64,000 bases of DNA, from the NCBI GenBank assembly GCA_034687125.1, contig JAQGBZ010000047.1, forward strand, positions 186,001 through 250,000, written 5' to 3'. The notes beneath the pieces were generated by a model. That model did not search any database and was not told the origin of the DNA. It worked only from the letters and a program-made list of their open reading frames with translations. This document shows positions 1-22,132 of the stretch, one piece after another. The translations under genes and the position numbers were made by a program. The number at the start of each line of letters is the position of its first letter. The stretch's first letter is position 1. This stretch comes from Neelides folsomi. Taxonomy: Eukaryota > Arthropoda > Collembola > Neelipleona > Neelidae.

Positions 1-288
1 AATTCCTCCAACTACTCATCCTCTAAATTGCTTGTTTTGTTTTTATATGGAAAAGTATTAGAAAAAGAATTTGATCTGTATGGGATTTATGAATAAATTG
101 TGTTTAATTTTATTACAAATGTTCTTTATTTTAAAAGTATGAGCAGACTCATTGTTTATATAAATAGTTAGTAATTAGTATTACATAGTCAAATAATTAA
201 CAATATTTTGTGCACAACTTTGCCAAGGGCAATTAATTTGTCAATGAGTTGAGGAATCTTTTAAGTGACTCAGGTATTAGGATAAATA
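1..288. other. 3' flank of the neuferricin gene
   Basis: AT-rich non-coding sequence downstream of the minus-strand CYB5D2 gene. A canonical AATAAA on the minus strand at 125-130 lies about 160 nt beyond the stop codon and is the likely poly(A) signal. I see nothing else here. Confidence 0.5.
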
Positions 289-1811
289 TCATTTCTTTTT
301 TTCCTTCGTAGGAGGAAGAAAACAGTTTTCTCCATTTTCATCGCAATTATCGTAGGGCTTGACACGTGGGTCATCGAATCGATCTGGATGAACACAGGCA
401 CAGCGGACGTGCTTATTTTGTTCACGAAATTGGTGAGGATATCCATCCCATTCTCGATTCACTCCGCCGCTACAATACATTTTAAGAATTAATTAAATGT
501 TATTTTATAAAATTATAATTTAAATCTTGTTCCAAATGAGTCGATTTCATGTATGGTAAAAGCTGATTCAATTTTAAACACGAACGTTGGATAATTTTAT
601 ATTGATATTTTTTCTAATTCAATTCAATTATAGTGTAAAATATTTATTTTTATTAAATACCTTTGACCCGAACACCACAAACGCGATCCAGTCGCTGCTT
701 TCCATTCAACATTGCACAGCGGAAATTGATTCTTTAAGTCTTCATCTTTTTTGGCATCAACTTTGGCAGCTTTTAAGGATTTGTGATAAAATTCCATAGC
801 TTTGGTTTCTTTCCCAGCAGAGTCGAAAAATGTTCCAATGTGATAACCTGACCAAAATAAAAATGACATATGTGTTACCTTCTTGATAATGAAAATGAAC
901 AAAGATTTATTTAAAATTTCATTTTAAAGACTAACACCATTTGATAAGTTCACTTACCAATATGTTTGTACGTCTTGTGGTCTTTATAAAACTTAATCCA
1001 TGTATCTATTCCAATGAAACCATCAGCTTCGAGATCAGTCAAATCACTGGTTAAGCCTTTATCATCAAATTGGCCTGATATAAAAGCTTTCGTTCCATCT
1101 TTACCTACGTAATTAAATGTAATTAAATTAATATTGAGCCAAAGAATTCCATTAGGAATTTAGGATGTATTTGATTTATTAAAATGGAATATTTAAATAT
1201 TTACCAATGAAGCCGAAATAATTTCCTCCTTTGCCATAGTAATTCGCTCCATCACTAACATCAAAAACGTGACCGAGGATGACTAGATAGAGCTTTCCCC
1301 CTTCTTTGTACATGATGTCGTCATCGGTCATCAATTTGAGAGTTTCTTGAGATGTGTCTGAATGCAAGTCTTTTTTCCCCTCTCGAGTCTTCTCTTGGGT
1401 TTTCTCTTGAGACTTCGGCTTATGGAAATATTCCCCAAATTTCGTGAGTCCAGGAATATAATCTTCGAGTGCGATAACAGTCTTGTGTACTTCTTTAGAA
1501 ATGTCAAAGTTAAATACCTTTTTTTCTTTGATCAAAAAAGCTACAACGACTATCATCACAATGAAGGCAATATTGCGCCTAAAAACCCCTGCATAGTTCC
1601 TCGCATTCCCTTGATGCCCAATGTTCACCCCCGGCCCAGGCCCAGGCCCCACTTCATTTTCTCCGTCCTTAAAAGAAGATAAAATTCCCACTGATAAATA
1701 TTAATTGGTAAATAAGATGGATAATTGTAAAATTGTAAATTATTATACATTATAATGAAATCAGAATAGAAAAAATGCCATGTGTTTACACGCCGAGATA
1801 AAACTTACCAT
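289..1811 (-). CDS. CYB5D2: Neuferricin-like cytochrome b5 domain protein (CYB5D2)
   Basis: Five coding pieces: 1809-1811, 1205-1667, 958-1104, 661-847 and 289-469, together 326 residues. Phases agree at every junction. The ATG is the last codon of the first piece: the donor follows it directly (ATG|gtaagt) and the next exon opens with GACGGAGAAAATG. The N-terminus has a Pro-Gly repeat, then a hydrophobic anchor (RRNIAFIVMIVVVAFLI) at about residues 31-47. The cytochrome b5-like, steroid/haem-binding domain follows, with YLVILGHVFDVSDG and NYYGKGGNYFGFIGKDGTKA at about 130-165. The C-terminal part has the family's WKAATGSRLWC and CAC/NC cysteines. Known neuferricins are extracellular or membrane-tethered haem-binding proteins linked to neuronal differentiation; human CYB5D2 has 264 residues, so this one has a longer N-terminus. 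The identification is firm; the function is carried over from the family. Confidence 0.85.
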
Positions 1812-4800
1812 TTAACTTCTTTTTATTCGAATGTTAAGTCGAAATGGGAATTTGATTTCAAATCGAGTTCAGGTTTGAGACATTAATCAAATTGATTAAA
1901 TATTTATGGAATGACTGTGCGAGTGATTCTAAATTAACTGAGTATTTAATCAAGTTTGTATGAGAAATGTTTTTGCCCTGAGAGTCGAGTAGTGTAGACA
2001 TAGACATACAAATTGTATGATAATGGGTTATCAGCATTTAGGTGACATTAGACCTATTGGTCAATTAAAGAATTCCGCAAGCAATGATCGTTACACTACA
2101 AAAAATCTGTTTTACTACTCGATATTATTTATCGTTAATAGTTAATAAATATCCATCTTTATTTGGTAATGCATAGAGTAAGGTCTCTTTAAGTTTTAAG
2201 TTTGACATATTTTCGAATCATTATCGGTATTCAATGTCAGTTTTATTTCTGATAGTAAATAACGTTCAATTTGAATTTATGAATTTAATATTTTTTATTT
2301 CTCTTTCATTTATATTATATAGATATAGCTCACGAAGTGTCGTACATTCAACATTTGCATGAATTGCTCTAAACATTGAGGAATTAGAATATCCAATAAA
2401 GTAATTATTATATATAAATATATAGTAAAATTAATAATAAATAAAAGTTGGTTGGTTTGCAAACCTTAAGATTGGTAGAGTAAAAATGCCTATAAATTAA
2501 CACTTGTAATCTACTCATATAATAGTTGACATTATTAACATTCCCAAGATGACTATTTAAATGCAATTTGTTTTTATAATTGTAAATATATCTTAATAAA
2601 ATGACGGTAATATAATATTACTTTTATATTATTGTTCATTATCATTGAAGTGTATATATATATCACGCATTGCTTTAACTTAAAGTTTCGACAAAATATT
2701 AAAGAATCGTAACTAGAAAATCCTTTCAAAAAGTATACCTTGCATTATATACTAGGCATTTATATTATTTATTTTATAATATAATATCTCGATTCTTAAA
2801 TATTTATAAGAGTTTTCCTTCGTATTATTATAAATATTGTTTTGTAAAGCCAATTGTTATTTGTGATTTAAAGCGCAATTGTGTATATAGTAGAATATAT
2901 TGAATATTTATAATTTAGACGCATGATTTTATGCGAATGTATAAACTCTGACAATGACCACCTTAATTAGCTCGAGACGTCTGAAAACAATTAAACTGAC
3001 CATCATGTGCAGAGATACCCCAACGTACATTTCTATATCGTTTATATAGGTATACAAAAATGTATCTAATCTCTAAATTACTTTATTATATAAATATGTA
3101 CCAAGTGTTATATCCATATATACACACATTTTTGAGAATAAAAAAATTAAAAATTCTTTATCTCTAGATCTCTACACACATAACTTGTGCCCACATTAAA
3201 CATTAGTTTTTATAAACAATATCAATATATTTGAAAGGAACGTGAGCGTGTATTATATAAGAATAGATTTACTTACGCTTAGTACATTTTACATTACAGT
3301 AAAGACTTAAATAGAGCGCCCCGCGTTCTATTCGCAGAATTTATTTTGACCCCGCGTTCTATTCAAAATAAAATACGAGACCACAAATTTATTTAATTTA
3401 TATATACTTTTTGTTTATATTTTTAATGTTCTACAGTGTATTTTAACTCAACTTTTACTCATCTTCAAATATAAGCGTAATTATAAACAATATGCCTATG
3501 TTCATGTGCATTTTATAAGTAAAGTTTATTGTTTAGTCCGATTATTATTTTAGACCCGCGTTCCAATTGAGGCCCGCGTTCTATTCACAGAATTTATCTT
3601 GACCCCGCGCTCTATTTGAGGTCCGCGGTTTATTTGAGGCTCCGCGTTCTATTTAAGTATTTACTGTATATAATGTAACATATTACGAGTTATAGTTTTG
3701 CGATAGAATATAGTATAATAAAAGCTGGGAGTTAATTTAATAAGAGTTAAGACACTGCAATTTTCGAAAGGCTATGCATATCAATATGTAGTCTCACAGT
3801 ATAATACTTATTTAATATTCAACGTGCTCATTTTTAAATAACCAATCTGCAAATGATACATTTATGTAAAATATTAAATCGAGTTAACTATCAAAAGGGA
3901 GATTAACAATTTATGTATTAATTGTTATGGTTTTAACTCGTCAGAGCTTGTTTCTCAATTTACATTGACTCAAGACTAGTAATTCAAACTTTAAACAGGT
4001 TGATATTTTAAGACAAAGGACTTTGCTCATAAATTACAAAAATATGATTACTAACGAGGCGTCGCTGCATTACAATTTAGAATTATAAGAGTGTACATAT
4101 AACATTCTTGAACTTATATGCATGTTTAAACATTTAATATAATTTTGATAAAGCTACTTGTAAGGAATGATAATTAAAATATGAATTATAATATACATAA
4201 GAAGATCAATATTTAAAAACAATTGATTGAGAGTGAAGTGCATATAATTAAAATTGAAACAATGAGTGTTTTTGAGAAGTTTCACAGTACAAAATATTAC
4301 TAATTATAATAAATTTAATAGGTATAAGTATAAGGCAAAATAGCCATAAAAATGGAAAATCTAACAATTAAAATGTTTGTTCGTAATCATTAATTGGCAT
4401 TTGTGTCATTGGCAGCTTTCAAATCACACTACGGCATTAAATTCACCGGCATCCATTTAAAATCAATCAATGAGTTTTGGTTTGGAGAATTTGCTCATTT
4501 AAAAATTCTCATCCATACATTACGAGTTATGCGATTACTTTATTCCAAGAACGAAATTGTCAACATAATTCAATTTAGTTGCCAATTCAATTCTTGCCTG
4601 TTTCAATTTAAAATTTATTTCATGGTAATGAAACAAATGTTTATGGTCATTTATCCGCAAGCAGGCAAGTGAAGATCTTTTACAATTGCTTCATTAACAA
4701 TTAAATATGAGAAAGAGAACGTGTGGTAACATCAGATAATTACATACCTACCAATGTACTATGCACACCGAGTATATATTATCTACTACATACTTATATA

Positions 4801-5443
4801 TAAAATATGTACTTAATATCGGAATGTCAAAAATGCAAGAAATCTTTTCTCAGTTTCTCTCTTTTAAAAGAATCCTAATTTGGTAACTGCAGACGCTCCT
4901 TAATTCATCTGGCCAAATACACTCAAAAGATGCACATACATGTACATAGTTAATATATAAACTCTGGTTCTTTCCTTTATATTTCCATGTGTAGGTGTGT
5001 CTTGGCTTAAACAAGATCCAATCTTTCCCTTTAAAAATCTTTCTCATCGTAAATCATTTTGATTGAAAGTTGACACGACTCTGAGTCCCATACACAGAGG
5101 TCCGACCGAAAAACATGACTTTGAGTCTGTGAGGAAAATATAAGAAGCTTATTTAATCTTTAAATGGAGTCGCCATTGAATGGAGAACACAGAGTGATTA
5201 TATTTAATACACACAGAGATATAAATATTTCAAGAGTGCTTCAAATGGAGGCCACAAAAGCCATTAAGAAGCTCATCAGGACAGGAGCATCATTTCCTTA
5301 CATAATTTATATATTATATAAAATTCATTCACTCGGCATTGTATATGTAATAATATTTAATATTAATTACATTTTATGTAGTTATATGTGGTAATAAAGA
5401 ATGTCTGTTTGTAGAGAGCTCACAAGATGAGAAAGAGAAAATT
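1812..5443. other. Intergenic region between neuferricin and MMP
   Basis: About 3.6 kb of AT-rich sequence. It contains a TA-flanked MITE at 3297-3666. Short open frames at 4394-4672 and 5164-5394 lack recognisable domains and splice context, and I do not call them genes. A minus-strand ATTAAA at 5356-5361, about 85 nt past the MMP stop, is a candidate poly(A) signal for MMP. Otherwise I see only A/T-rich simple sequence. Confidence 0.6.
3297..3666. mobile_element. 370-bp MITE, Tc1/mariner superfamily, pogo/Tigger-like ends
   Basis: The element starts CAGTAAAGACTTAAATAGAG and ends with the reverse complement of CAGTAAATACTTAAATAGAA, two mismatches in about 23 bp. A TA dinucleotide flanks each side (3295-3296 and 3667-3668), as for a Tc1/mariner insertion. 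Just inside the ends a motif close to CCGCGTTCTATT recurs about seven times: twice on the left (around 3318 and 3351) and five times on the right (about 3554-3652). Such subterminal repeats are typical of pogo/Tigger elements. There is no transposase frame, so it is non-autonomous. The family assignment is inference. Confidence 0.8.
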
Positions 5444-14961
<9,518 letters not shown>

Positions 14962-16984
14962 GGATGAATTTGACCTGGAGGTCAATCCGTGGAAACTCTA
15001 ATCGATTGACTAATGAAATGTGTGGAGGGAACCCTCATTGGAATGGAGGAATTGGTTTGATCACACCATCGTCGTCAATTTAACTCAGATTGTCAACTTT
15101 TCACTTTTTCACACGTGTTGAACCCGAGTTCACCCGTTTTCTTCCCAGTCTCCTTCAGTCCTCATCACAAGACTGATCGGTTACCGAACCGCGGCTCCTG
15201 AGAAACCTCCATCCTGCAAAAGTTATTAAACATACAGATTATGCTACATTTTCTCACATGTACATATAAATATAGTATGTAATATGTAACTACTATATGC
15301 AGTTTACATATGAAATTAAACATAATCGAATATTTTGTGTTCACTATCTTAGACGAGGGTTTCGATACAGATTATTTGATTAATTTACAAACGAAAGGTT
15401 TGAACTCATAATCAATGGATGTAATCATTTAATCATACAATGAACCATTTAAAATTTGAACGTTCATATTTATGGAATTATGATTCACGTATACAAACTT
15501 ATTGCATCTATCCTATGTGATACTAGTATTTACTTCCTGTCCCCTTAGATAAATTACCAACGCTGATGAAAAAATTGAATTGTTATGATACATTTTTAGC
15601 AACTTTGAACTTGAAACGTTTTAACATTAGTAATTACATAGAAAATTTTATTTTAGCAAGTAATAAATAAAATTTTCAATATAAGGCGATAAGATGGAGG
15701 TTAAAAAATCTTATGGTTGCTAAAAGTATCGTAATTTCTTTATCTACCAAGTGGACATTACCATATATATTATTTAATACTAATATATAAGTATGTGTAC
15801 TTATAGTTCATATTGTTAATATCTTTCATAAATAGTAATTAAATTTGTATGCTAATGAATGAGCGTTTAATGCAATTTTACATATAAGCATGAATCTATT
15901 GAAAGTTAATTTTGAATGAATCAATGTAGGATTATTAACTTATCATTTCTATACAAATTTAATGATTTCTTGGTCAAAGAAAATTGAAAACCTGTTGTAA
16001 TAAATATCTCTATTATATGTTATATTTGTAAAATACATTTGATTGAATAGATGTTAAGTATGTTAGTATTGCACCCATATAAGCGACAATTGGAATCTGT
16101 CAGCCAAACTAAACAATGATTAATCACAAATTGTCCATTAAGCCAATATTGATTTATAATATACGATTGTCGGAATGTGTCTGAACTGTGTGTGTATTTA
16201 TACAAACTACAACATATATGTTTTCATTATGAACTGAGCTGAAGAATTTAATGGTCATTAATCTCTCGAGATATGAATGAGATTGTACGAGTAACTTGCC
16301 ATGAAAATTTTTCATCGTTTTCATTCTGACAACTCTTGAACTTTTATTCAATTCCTTATACATTCATTTTTAAGGGCAAGTTTGAATGAATAAGCATATA
16401 ATTAGAATTTACAAACTGTCCCATATATTAAATAAAAAAGAGAGGAAACAACGACATAAAGTTAAGGCATAGTTTCAATGTTTCAAGGTCTTGCTTTACT
16501 TCTGCCTCAGAGCAGAGGTAATTTATTTGTAAATCAGCCCAAATATCCGACAATTTCCCTACTACAGGCAGATGATGATATAAATGGTGATTCATGGAGG
16601 AAAGTAACTTAAATTTAAATATTGATCAATTGCCACCGGAAATCATCTACCCAAATAAAGTTGAGGTCGAATGGCTAATTTTAACCCAAACCCAATTCAC
16701 TCTTTTTAGCGAAACTCGAATTAAATTGAAATTAAAGATGAAAATAAAATAGTAAATTAAATAAAAATTGGAGGTTGGAAGGCAAGTGATTGTCAAATTG
16801 TGAAAGGTCAGCGATGGAAAGGTCACTCAATTCATAAAAGGAAGGGTTTTGCTAATCGACTCATCGAAAGTAGGAATTGAGGTCAAAGAATGTAAATTTT
16901 AAAATTGGGGAACTTTAATTAAAAAAACATCTGCTTTAATAAAAATTAAAAAATATTATTAAATTAAATTAAATTTATAATTAC

Positions 16985-17220
16985 CTGATGAAGAAAGTTG
17001 GAATCTTCTTCAGCCTGGCAATTCCTGCTGACTGAAGAGAAGAAATTTGGATCGTCTGTGCTGAATGGGAAATCTCGCCAAGACGATGTATAAAGTTCAA
17101 CGAAGCAGAATAAAATGGTCGAAGAGACTCAGGGGCCAACACGATGACGATGTTTGTAATTCCGAGTCCCAAAAAGTGTTCAGTCCCATGATCCCATCTG
17201 ATTTTGATGGTATTTTTCAA
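16985..17220 (-). other. Possible upstream exon, 5' end undefined
   Basis: A 79-codon minus-strand open frame ends in a good donor (TTCATCAG|gtaatt). Its segment NIVIVLAPESLRPFYSASL looks protein-like, but I recognise no domain and see no clear acceptor. Because MMP coding exon 1 has its own acceptor at 15213, this could be an untranslated MMP exon, or an exon of an unidentified gene. Confidence 0.2.
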
Positions 17221-17758
17221 AGGAGTCCCCAGAGATCCCCAACGTGGTTCTTCCTTCCCTCACCAAACTCACCAAAGATATTCCGAATATTAAACACCGA
17301 AGGTTCAACAAGTAAAGTTATATAAATAATAATTTTTCAAACAATGGGCTTCTGCAGTTAGGACAAGGCCGTGGAGAAACAAAGATGTACTGGCTATTTA
17401 TAAATAACACTAATGGTTCACTACCAATTGTTCTTTGTTGGATTCCTCAGTTTCCAACACCTTTGGCTCTGACTCATTCCCTCGTTCCGCTTGCGTTGAA
17501 GGGAGAGGGAAACAGCCAAAGGTGGAAATGAAATTTGACTTAATTAACTTTTACAAAAATGTGAATTAAGAAAATGTAATTTTAGTTAGGTTAAATTATG
17601 AGAGAAATGCTGGAGGAAGAAGGAACCTGGAAGGAATGGGAGAAGGATGTGGAATGATGAGGAATTGAGGAGAATGAAGATAAGATAAAAACTCAAAACA
17701 CAGAAGTCCCATGACGAAGGAGGTCACAAACTAATATAATATTATATAAAACCATGTA

Positions 17759-17783
17759 ATATATATATATATAAATATATAAT
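17759..17783. repeat. AT-dinucleotide microsatellite
   Basis: Near-pure (AT)n tract with one interruption, in AT-rich intergenic sequence. Confidence 0.6.
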
Positions 17784-20700
17784 AGAGGGGAATCAATAGC
17801 TGGGGCTGCGAAAAACCTCCGTCTACGAACCAGCAGAGTTCACTGCATCGCATCGCACACAAGGCCTTCACATTGCATTGGTGAGAGAGATTTGGGAGTT
17901 GTTGGATCCGGAATGTTCACATTCCCCTTCATCTCCTCCCTCATCCTCCCTTCAGTCCCTGTGTGGATCTCAAGTTGTCTGGGGATTCAGGATAGTTATT
18001 ATCATGTTGGGTATGACCAAATGGGATCGGAGACATTCAGAGCGCCGGGCAGGGTTTTTTTACACTTTCCGATCCGAGTGATGGTTTTCTTCTCCATTAC
18101 CCGCACTCGTGGATGAGGGACGGATGAGCTAAACTTTGTCATTTAGACATTCTTCCACTCGCCTTCAGTCATTGGAACCAATAGATCTACATCAGTTTCA
18201 TTCCATGAATTTCTCAATGAAAACCGTTCTTTTCTCACTATAGGTTCATTCCCATATTACCTGTACATACAGATATATTTTATATCTGAATATTCAACAC
18301 GATTGGAAATATCTATATCCACCACTAACATTAAGTACGCATTAAGGATATACAATTACTAGTATTATAAACCAATATATCAATATGCCCTTAAATATAT
18401 GTATAACTATAGGATGGAATATATGTATGTAATATAAAGTTAGTATAGCTATATTGCATTATCTTAAAGTAATATAAGTTGGTTTTATAAACAAGGAAGA
18501 TTTTTTAAATGCTAAATAAACAAGATGCAGATATATCTGTATGTTATGTAAGCGCTTATGTTCTTAAGAGCTTAAGTCTATAGATAGAGTATTCTTAAGA
18601 GTTTGTTTGGTATATAAGGACGATCTTCAAGATGCGTATATTTATGTATTTATTTATATGCAGACACATTCCAGGTAGTTTTTATCTCTTTCGAATTCTC
18701 TAGTGCAAAATTTGCTAAAGGCCTTTCTCTTCTTCTCCTCAAGTTGACAGATCTATTTTTGAAATTCCATTATATGCAAGTAAACACGCACTCGTCTCTC
18801 ATCCTTCTTTTCGCTAATCTCAATTTTCACCTTTGCTCATCTACATCATATTTCATCTTCTTCACAATGTTGAACTCTACCACACGTGGAGAAGATTTTT
18901 TTACTAAATACACATGTACCGTATGTAAGGATTATTCACATACATATTTATAAATACATGTAATTGTATACATAGTAATATACCTAACTAATGTCAATAT
19001 AGCATGTTTTATTCATATTATTGACATCATGAAATAATTTTGATTAGAATAAATTTATTTAAAAGCAAACCCGACGACAATGCAATGTTGAAGAAATTGA
19101 TGAGGAGAAAGCATTTGAATAAATGAATAAAAACCTAATTTGAGTAAATGTGAAGTAATCGAGTGAAGGTCAGAGTAATTTTAAGACTTGAAATTGAGGA
19201 ATTATGAAGATAAGCAAGCATTGCAAATTTCTTTTTGTCCTCGTCAATAAAAAATTAGTTTGGAATGATCAATTAGGCCCATAAATGATTTAAACATTAA
19301 ATTTATTGAATTTGTACAGTTCTCATACATGAAAATAAACTTGTACAAAATGATACAGTTTTTGCGTTTATTTGTGAAATAAAAAATAACATAATTTTGA
19401 TTAAAAAATATGTGTAATGAAACGAGGAAAATGTTAACTTATCACGGATCGATGTCAGTAAAAATTAATTCGATATATGTTAAAAAAAGATTACACCTAA
19501 CGCTAGAGTAAATATTTTAATATTAACAATTAGAGTAAAAACTTATCCGAGAGTAACTTTTACATTTTATAATATATGTACAAATACTTTCTTTTTATAA
19601 AAAAGTAAGTTTCTCATTCGTCGTTATTTCAATTAAAACTTAATACATGTGTTCAATTAACCCTTAATACATATTTTGATACTTTTAAATCGTAGATTTG
19701 TTAATGAGTAAAATGAATTGTTTTTAAGAACAAAAAGGTATAAATGTGACCCGGAAGGTACTTTGAGGGTCTTTAGGTATTTTATATTATTTAATTATTT
19801 GCTAATTTGAAATTCACATGTGAGATGAACTGCATGGTGGTCAAAGCTTCTGATTGACAATTGATCTTTAATTTTAACGTTTTCTTCATTCGTGAGATGA
19901 AAAGATCTCCACGCATCTGACACAAAACATTTGCACAAATTTCCACATTCACAGATTCATCTTCTAACAATTCATTCCAAGTTGTATTTATTTAAATAAA
20001 TTATTCAAATAATTCCTTTCATATTTCTTTCAATGATCCTAACAGTTATAAATTTGACGATTAATTTAAACTTCCAACAATAAGTATTAGTAGTTCTTAC
20101 CTATCGTTAGTTCAAATGATTTTGAGAGATAAAAAAGATTTCCATTTTAAAGTTTACAATTAATGTACTTTCTATTAAATTCAATTTAGTAAGTAATTTA
20201 TATAGTATGTAATTTATAATTCACTTATCTATTAGTTTTCGTACAGTCTTATATTTATTGTAATAAAAAATGAGTATTTCGTAATAACCTTCAAGTTCAT
20301 CACGAGAGCACACAATCCCTCCAAATTTCACTTTCTGCGGTTTAATCGTAAGACCCTTCACATACATCTTATATATATGTATAAATACTCGTACATACTC
20401 TAAAGTATTTATTTATTACTAACTTATGGTGTAAAAGAAATCGCCCGAAATGAAGTTCGTTATCAACCTCGGGAAATGGAGGAAATGCAAAAGGAGACAA
20501 TCCGACATCTAATGACATGCTTGAGCCAAGAGTTGACAATGATTATCAGAATCTGTTGTATGCATATATGTAAATGATACATATACACATATCATATTCA
20601 TAGGTATTTAAGTTCACACATATTCAATGTCCCGTCTTAATTATGAATCCAATTCCAGAGATCTCTCCTAATTAGTTTCAATCAAGAGTTAATTAATTGG

Positions 20701-22132
20701 CACAGCCGTAATACTTTAAGTAAGTCATAAAGTAAGTATCAGATTACATACACGTTATAAATTAGTAAGTTGTTCATCTCATGTTTCAAAAACACGAGTT
20801 GCCTGCTTTCAAAACATTTGGTTTCGGTCCTCCGATTCACAAGATTCGCTATATACGCTAATAATAATTTTATAATCTCACAACGTACGAGTTAAAATAT
20901 TATAATTATTGTCTCTTACGAGTACAAAGGTGAAATTTAAGTACGGGCTAAATCTCAACATATTTAATATATTGTACTCTTTTCGCTTTTTTGGAATTCA
21001 TCACGTGGTCATATTGCCTAACAAAGTGGATTGAAAAGTTCACTAAAATTTACAATATTACATTTAAAGATTTATTTATCCTAACATGTGTAATTCTCTG
21101 ATAAATAATTAATCTCCATATTAAATAGTCTTATATATTTACTAACAATATAGTGTTATTTGCTCTATAAAAAATTTGAGTATTCAATTAGCCTTATTTA
21201 GAAAGATTCTTTTATGAAATAAGAATATGTAAATACTGTTTCGTGATTCAATCGTAGTTAAATAACATAAATTTTGGATTCGTGTAATAAATTGATATTC
21301 AAATAGCAAATAAGTACTTTCCCAGTTCATGCTAAATTAGTAAAAAATGAACGATAAATCTTATTCGAATAATAGTTGAGTTCAAATGATTTGGTCCAAA
21401 GAGGGAAATCTTAATTACTGAGTAATTTGAGTCATCAAATGAACCCCTTGTTCAAATGTCAAAGTTTATAAAATAACGCGTACTTTGGTCAAATAGAAAA
21501 CAGTTACTTATCGTTAGTTAAGTATGCATTACTTACATACTTCAATAGGTAAACGTTGTGTGGATGTAAAAAAGAAATATATTATAAATAATCCTCATAG
21601 AAAAATACTTATTAAATAGATTGAGAATCGTATCAGTTTATGAAAGTTATGCTAACGTAGTATTTATATTAAATTGATTAAAATTACAGCGTGAAAAAGA
21701 AATGAAAAGAGCGAAAGACACAACCTTTAGAAAATTAAGGTGTGGGAATTGAAATTGGTTGAAATGTGAAAGAAATATTTATAATATGAAAAATACGATG
21801 GGCGGAATAGAGAAGGTATTATATACAAAATGTATATACAAATTATAATATGTATATATAATATTTATAAGTTAAGAAATAGGAATAAACACAAGGGGTC
21901 AATCGCACAGTCACACATAATGTTCAAATTGGAAATGTGTGTATTAGTCGTTTAATTAAATATGGGTCAAACAATTTATGTATTATTAAATACATAGGTA
22001 CTTTGGGGGTAAATTTCACAATTTTTTCTCTCATTAATTGTAAGAGAAAAACCTTTCAATCCCGTCTGTGTTAAATATAATATAATACATTTATATATTT
22101 AAATCTAAAATACTACAAATTTTCCCCGCGGG

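Larger units (their letters stand above)
14962..22132. other. MMP upstream region and intergenic DNA
   Basis: The MMP 5' UTR probably extends to 15213, where ttttgcag marks an acceptor on the minus strand. An upstream untranslated exon may end near 16985 (TTCATCAG|gtaatt). A GC-richer patch at about 17810-18150 is a plausible promoter area. From about 18.2 to 22.1 kb the sequence is AT-rich with no coding signal, and I see no gene. A run of AT dinucleotides sits near 17759-17783. Confidence 0.4.

Noticed and set aside
3297..3666. CRISPR-like repeat array
   Set aside because: Repeats are degenerate, unevenly spaced and enclosed by TA-flanked inverted repeats in a eukaryotic genome; it is a transposon.
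4394..4672. 92-codon plus-strand frame in the intergenic DNA
   Set aside because: It starts at TTG, is AT-rich, has no domain and no splice partners; probably chance.
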